Below, in pieces: positions 60,237-64,000 of a stretch of 64,000 nucleotides of DNA (positions are counted from its first letter, which is position 1; each line of letters starts with the position of its first letter). This stretch comes from DATFYM01 sp035315065. Lineage in GTDB: Bacteria; Acidobacteriota; Terriglobia; UBA7540. The position numbers and the translations under genes are program-made. The notes beneath the pieces were generated by a model that was not told the DNA's origin, ran no database searches, and worked only from the letters and a program-made list of their open reading frames with translations. The DNA is taken from positions 1 to 64,000 of the forward strand of contig DATFYM010000082.1 of NCBI GenBank assembly GCA_035315065.1, given 5' to 3'.

Positions 60237-61081
60237 TCGATGACCTTGCGGATGTACGTGAGATTCCGGCGCATGTCCGCTTCCAACTGGTTTGGATGGG
60301 CATCGGTCTCTAAATTCGCATAGCCGGAGAATCCGATATCTCGAATGGCGTGCATGACGGCTGGGAACTGGATACTCCCTTCGCCGAGATAGTGCGGATT
60401 GTCCTTGAGATGAAACTGGCAAATCCGGTCTTTCCCGAGCCAGCGTATCTCCTTCACCACGTCAAAGCCTGCCTTGGTGGAATTCCCCACGTCGTAATAC
60501 ACCGACACGCTAGCCGACCGCGACCGATCCATGATTCGGACGTTGTCCTCCGCGGAGATGGTGTCCTCCAACCCAAGAACGACGCCGACCTTTTCTCCTT
60601 CCGGCGCCAGGTCGCGCAGCATATCGCCCACATGATCCATCTCGTCTTTGCTTTGCAGGGCCCTTGGGCCGAAAAACGGCAAAAGAAGCACCTTCGCGTT
60701 CAAATCCTTAGTCAGCCGGATGGAATCAAGCACCCACTTCGAAGCAAGCTTGTCGCTTTTCAGGCCATTATCATGAAGTCGATCGACGCACGTCCCATCG
60801 ATCGGAATGTTGTATTGCTTCGAAAGGCTCAGGTAACGGGCGATCACTTCCGGATTGTCGGCAGGCATCTTGTCATCTACTATCTTTCGTCCGAACGACA
60901 TTTGCAACCCGTCGAAGCCGAGTTGCGCTGCCAGCGACACTGCGCCCGGGTTAGCGCCCAGGTTCAGGTTCCAGTCAGTCACGCCAATACGAAGCTTTTG
61001 TCCTTCTGCGAATCCCAGACGGGAGCTGAAGCTGAGAGCTATTGCAGAATAGATAAAGTTACGGCGGTTCAATTCGAGCAT
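60218..61081 (-). CDS. Xylose isomerase-like TIM-barrel protein, Tat-exported
   Basis: 287-aa sugar phosphate isomerase/epimerase-fold protein. The leader LNRRNFIYSA looks like a twin-arginine signal. The barrel contains FDGLQMSFGRKI, GLEDTISAEDN with a metal-binding glutamate, and YYDVGNSTK plus FHLKDNPHY. It would isomerise or epimerise a keto sugar, fitting the two exported oxidoreductases. The last six residues and the stop derive from the downstream repeat. Confidence 0.82.
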   Translation of the reverse strand: MLELNRRNFIYSAIALSFSSRLGFAEGQKLRIGVTDWNLNLGANPGAVSLAAQLGFDGLQMSFGRKIVDDKMPADNPEVIARYLSLSKQYNIPIDGTCVDRLHDNGLKSDKLASKWVLDSIRLTKDLNAKVLLLPFFGPRALQSKDEMDHVGDMLRDLAPEGEKVGVVLGLEDTISAEDNVRIMDRSRSASVSVYYDVGNSTKAGFDVVKEIRWLGKDRICQFHLKDNPHYLGEGSIQFPAVMHAIRDIGFSGYANLETDAHPNQLEADMRRNLTYIRKVIESGNSE

Positions 61082-61302
61082 CGAAAACCTCCCAAACGAC
61101 GAGCTTACGGGCGAGGCAAAAATCGAAGGCGCGTCCGGCGCATCCTTTCGTCGTCACATTCAGAACGTACTTTACCATAACACAATCCAGCGCGGTCGGT
61201 GACCGGAACAAAGAAAGACTTTGACCTAGGGCTACAAAGAAAGAACCGCAAACTCCCCGCTCCGCTCAGGCCGGGCTCTTGGAAAACCGATCTGCGCTGC
61301 AC

Positions 61303-61330
61303 TTGCTTCCATCTGCGCCGGGTGTACGAT
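61303..61330 (+). promoter_or_regulatory. Possible promoter of trmO
   Basis: TTGCTT (61303-61308), 16 bases, TACGAT (61325-61330); four of six matches at each box. The 300-base divergent gap holds no gene. Confidence 0.35.
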
Positions 61331-61383
61331 AGAAAGGCTGACGGCGCCGCTGGGCTTTGTGGCAGCGCCCATTTGAGGAGACC

Positions 61384-61845
61384 ATGCAGAACTGGACCGT
61401 GCGGGCCATTGGTTTCGTTCACAGCCCTTTCGCGCACACTGACGAGGTTCCGCGCGGGCTGGGGGCGAAGCATGAGGAAGAGGGATTGCTTGAGGTCCTT
61501 CCCGAATTCGAGGCCGGCCTGCAAGACGTGGAAGGGTTTTCTCATCTCTACGTTCTTTGGGTCTTCGATCGCAGCCAAGGTTGCGATTTAGTGGGCACAC
61601 CGCCCTGTGATACGCACCCTCACGGCGTGTTTGCCTCGCGGTCGCCCCGTCGCCCCAACCCAATCGGCTTGACCGTGGTGCGGCTGCTCGGCCGCGAAGG
61701 CAACCGGCTCCGCGTCCGTGGCGTGGACATGTTGGACGGCACGCCCATCCTCGACATCAAGCCCTATCTGAGCAACGTGCCCGATTCAGAGTTGAAGCGA
61801 GGTTGGCTGGCGGAGGCCGAGACCCGGCGCGAGGAACATAAGTGA
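61384..61845 (+). CDS. trmO: tRNA (t6A37) methyltransferase TrmO-like
   Basis: 153-aa protein of the TsaA/TrmO beta-barrel family, which methylates N6-threonylcarbamoyladenosine at position 37 of tRNA. Motifs: IGFVHSPFAHTDEVPRG, VEGFSHLYVLWVFDRS, SRSPRRPNPIGLTVVRL and DMLDGTPILDIKPYL. The archetype from Escherichia coli is longer by a C-terminal domain, so this is the short form. ATG 61384 follows GAGGAG closely. Confidence 0.85.
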   Translation: MQNWTVRAIGFVHSPFAHTDEVPRGLGAKHEEEGLLEVLPEFEAGLQDVEGFSHLYVLWVFDRSQGCDLVGTPPCDTHPHGVFASRSPRRPNPIGLTVVRLLGREGNRLRVRGVDMLDGTPILDIKPYLSNVPDSELKRGWLAEAETRREEHK

Positions 61846-62005
61846 AGGTGTCCGGACCCACACCTGTGTTCGCGCAACCGATCCTATAGGAGTCAGCGTC
61901 GACCACCAACCCGCCCGAGACGGGAGTCTGTTTGGAGGATCGGCTTCAACTCCGAGCCATTTTTTGTGCTAGACTCTGCCCTCACTGCCAGGTCGGTGTT
62001 CGCTC

Positions 62006-62605
62006 ATGGCGCAAAACACAGAAGCCAGGCACAAGCTGCGTGAAATCTGCCGTGCGGCGGCGCGCGTCTTCTACGAAAAAGGCTACGGCGGCGCCTCGAT
62101 GCAGGATATCGCCGCGGCGGTAGGCCTCACCAAGGCGGGCCTTTACCATCACGTGGGCAGCAAGGACCGCCTGCTATTCGAAATCATGAACTACGGGATG
62201 GACATCTTGGACGAGGTGGTACTTCAGCGACTGAAGGACATTGATGATCCCGCCGAGAGACTTCGCCAGACTATCGCCGGCCACGTTAACTTGATTGTGC
62301 GGGCGCGGGATTTCGAACTGACCGTGATCCTGCACGAAAACCGTTCCCTCAGGGGGACGCTGCAGAAAAGGATCGACGCGCGCAAGAAGGAATACATTCA
62401 CTTTCTAGAAGGACTCATCGCTGAGACGCAGCAGAGGTCAGGGAAGAAGCCTCTCGTCAGCGCGCACCTGGCGGCTTTTTTCCTGCTGGGGACCATCAAC
62501 TGGCTTTACCAATGGTACCACCCGGAGGGCCCCGTGAACCAGGCTGAACTGAGCCGCGCGCTGACCGATTTTTTCTTTCGAGGACTCTTGAGTCCAGAGC
62601 CTTGA
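62006..62605 (+). CDS. TetR/AcrR-family transcriptional regulator
   Basis: 199-aa repressor. N-terminal helix-turn-helix (ICRAAARVFYEKGYGGASMQDIAAAVGLTKAGLYHHVGSKDRLL) followed by a ligand-binding helical domain. Families with this type of C-terminal domain often control fatty-acid or xenobiotic genes. Its target cannot be told from this window; the nearest downstream gene is pheA behind a hairpin. Confidence 0.88.
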   Translation: MAQNTEARHKLREICRAAARVFYEKGYGGASMQDIAAAVGLTKAGLYHHVGSKDRLLFEIMNYGMDILDEVVLQRLKDIDDPAERLRQTIAGHVNLIVRARDFELTVILHENRSLRGTLQKRIDARKKEYIHFLEGLIAETQQRSGKKPLVSAHLAAFFLLGTINWLYQWYHPEGPVNQAELSRALTDFFFRGLLSPEP

Positions 62606-62610
62606 CCATG

Positions 62611-62710
62611 GTTCTCAGTTGTTCTCAGTTTTCAGTTTTCAGTTCTCAGTGCCCTGTGCTTAGCCGGGACAGATCTCGGATCGACAACTGAGGACTGAAA
62701 ACTGAGAACT
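62611..62710. repeat. Intergenic hairpin, CTGAAAA / TTTTCAG units
   Basis: Left arm 62611-62650 (GTTCTCAGTTTTCAGTTTTC) and right arm 62684-62710 (AACTGAGGACTGAAAACTG). Ends 20 bases before pheA. Confidence 0.85.
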
Positions 62711-62729
62711 GGTAAGGAAGCGAATCGAA

Positions 62730-63551
62730 ATGGCCACAGTCGCCTTCCAGGGAGAGCGAGGCTCGTTCAGCGAAGAAGCTGCCTACAAACTACTCGGGCG
62801 AAGTGTGCGCGTGGAGCCTTGCGAGACCTTCGCCGCCATGTTCTCGAGCGTCACCGGCGGAAAGACGAAGTATTGCCTGGCGCCGATTGAGAACACCCTG
62901 GCGGGATCCGTCCACGAGAACTACGACCATTTGGTGGCCAACGACCTGCACATCGTGGCCGAGGTCAGCTTGCGCATCGTGCACAACCTCATCGCTTTTC
63001 CGGGAACCACGCTCGCCAATCTTCGCCAAGTCTACTCGCACCCTGTCGCGCTAGCGCAATGCATCGAGTTTTTCAAGCGTCACCCCAAGGTTGAGAAAGT
63101 GCCCTTCTACGATACGGCAGGCAGCGTTAAGATGCTGGCTGAGCGCCGAATTGGCGGCGCGGCGGCCATCGCCAGCCGGATCGCTGCCGACGTCTACGGC
63201 GCGCGCATCCTCGCCACGCATGTGGAGGATCACCGCGAGAACTACACGCGCTTCTTGCTCCTCTCCCGAACAGCCAAGGTCACGCCCAAGGCCAACAAGG
63301 TTTCGATCGTCTTTTCTACAAGCAACGTTCCCGGGGCGCTCTACAAGTGCCTGAGCGTTTTTGCCCTGCGCGATATCGATCTAGCCAAAATGGAGTCGCG
63401 TCCCTTGCGTGGCCGGCCGTGGGAGTATCTCTTCTACCTGGATTTTCTCGGCAACATCAAAGAGGAGCGCTGCCGGAAGGCATTGGACCACCTTGGCGAG
63501 GTCACCTCGTTCCTGCGAGTGCTCGGGTGCTACGAGAAAAGCAGCGGCTAG
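62730..63551 (+). CDS. pheA: Prephenate dehydratase
   Basis: 273-aa monofunctional enzyme that converts prephenate to phenylpyruvate in phenylalanine synthesis. Catalytic domain motifs: FQGERGSFSEEAA, APIENTLAGSV, and TRF in NYTRFLLL; a C-terminal ACT domain (SIVFSTSNVPGALYKCLSVFALRDIDLAKMESRP) binds phenylalanine for feedback. Length is standard for the family without chorismate mutase. ATG 62730 is the first start after the hairpin. Confidence 0.94.
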   Translation: MATVAFQGERGSFSEEAAYKLLGRSVRVEPCETFAAMFSSVTGGKTKYCLAPIENTLAGSVHENYDHLVANDLHIVAEVSLRIVHNLIAFPGTTLANLRQVYSHPVALAQCIEFFKRHPKVEKVPFYDTAGSVKMLAERRIGGAAAIASRIAADVYGARILATHVEDHRENYTRFLLLSRTAKVTPKANKVSIVFSTSNVPGALYKCLSVFALRDIDLAKMESRPLRGRPWEYLFYLDFLGNIKEERCRKALDHLGEVTSFLRVLGCYEKSSG

Positions 63552-63876
63552 CAAGAACCTACGATTGTCGCCGCGAGTTGATGCGGAAACATACGGAATG
63601 ATGAACCACAGGCTTGGCAAATAGATCTTCCTTTCGGCATTCACCCTTTTTTCCCACCCTTCATCGCCGTTCCACATTTCATTCCGCGCCGTCTCCACCG
63701 GATTTTCAAGGCACCCGGTGACGACAGAGAGCCGCCGCGGGTTACAGGTCAATAGCGAAATATATTTTTGCTGGAACGCGTTTCGTGAGGAATCCCAGGA
63801 GCAAGACTCGCATCCAACCGAACGAAGGGAAATGCCGAGGCTAGACGAGAGCCTCGAAGAGAGGAGTGAGGAAACG
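63552..63876. other. Leader of the last gene
   Basis: No gene. A perfect stem CGAGGCT (63836-63842) / AGCCTCG (63850-63856) lies immediately before the GAGAGGAG ribosome site, and a CACCGG/CCGGTG pair lies near 63696-63720. Could occlude or expose the ribosome site; no known riboswitch recognised. Confidence 0.35.
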
Positions 63877-64000
63877 ATGAACAGTAACTGGAAGCGAAGC
63901 AGTGAATTATTGGTTCTTGGAGTCATTCTAGCCGTAACGCCGGGGTTTGCGTCGGCCAAAGGGGCCGATCGGGGTTGGAACACTCCCGCCGGAAGCGATC
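63877..64000 (+). CDS. Partial secreted protein (runs off the window)
   Basis: The first 41 codons of a gene: MNSNWKRSSELLVLG with hydrophobic VLGVILAVTPGFASAK, a signal peptide with likely cleavage after FASA. GAGAGGAG at 63859-63866 precedes the ATG. The mature protein is cut off, so the function cannot be told. Confidence 0.55.
   Translation, partial: MNSNWKRSSELLVLGVILAVTPGFASAKGADRGWNTPAGSD

Overview
The window is high-GC bacterial chromosomal DNA. Gene content suggests an Acidobacteriota bacterium (inference, moderate confidence): exported Gfo/Idh/MocA oxidoreductases with twin-arginine leaders, GH38/GH39 enzymes, an ADP-forming acyl-CoA synthetase, KdpFABC, a TPR-CHAT/ECF-sigma locus, and stand-alone ACP-ligase and reductase genes of the ether-lipid type. 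There is no rRNA, no CRISPR array and no recognisable transposase. One tRNA-Ser(GGA) is present.

Layout. 0-13 kb is mostly housekeeping: a methyltransferase, ilvE, ADP-forming acyl-CoA synthetase, lipoproteins, an S41 peptidase, serS and a large TPR lipoprotein. 13-22 kb is the most unusual protein-coding block: ECF sigma factor, TPR-CHAT caspase-like protease, a small protein with an anti-sigma-like His-Cys-Cys motif, and a subtilase carrying an eight-residue QSTVAVL-type repeat between its catalytic Asp and His, followed by HD-GYP and HtrA-like proteins. 22-24.2 kb is gene-poor and repeat-rich. 24.2-29.3 kb holds kdpFABC with an extra tiny membrane ORF. 29.3-35.6 kb (minus strand) is a lipid cluster: acyl reductase, ACP-AMP ligase-acyltransferase fusion, PlsY and a HAD phosphatase. 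36-43 kb has an amino-acid permease, GH39 and GH38 enzymes and an SDR. 43.6-56.3 kb holds citrate-type acid metabolism genes (citF, a citD-citE fusion, an isocitrate/isopropylmalate-type dehydrogenase, aconitase, MmgE/PrpD, an HD protein), interrupted by a four-helix-bundle gene and a toxin-antitoxin-like island. 57-61 kb has exported sugar oxidoreductases and an isomerase-like protein. 61-64 kb has trmO, a TetR regulator, pheA and the start of a secreted protein.

The dominant non-coding feature is a series of more than twenty intergenic inverted repeats. Each is a long hairpin whose arms are built from short units of about 6-10 bp (for example GTAGACG, CAGAAGA, GGGAGTA, GATTGAC, CTGAAAA). 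The unit differs from place to place but the architecture is constant. Many begin exactly at a stop codon, and at least eight genes end with repeat-encoded residues or a repeat-supplied stop. A four-helix-bundle (23S-rRNA intervening-sequence protein family) gene lies between two complementary arms of the GGGAGTA family, which resembles an intervening-sequence element. A second repeat class (23.06-23.25 and 47.09-47.28 kb) and a three-copy 149-bp tandem repeat add further structure.

Most promising for undescribed biology: (1) the sigma/TPR-CHAT/His-Cys-Cys protein/QSTVAVL-subtilase locus, which parallels the protease-plus-sigma logic of type III-E Craspase but has no CRISPR; and (2) the short-unit hairpin family with its embedded four-helix-bundle gene.
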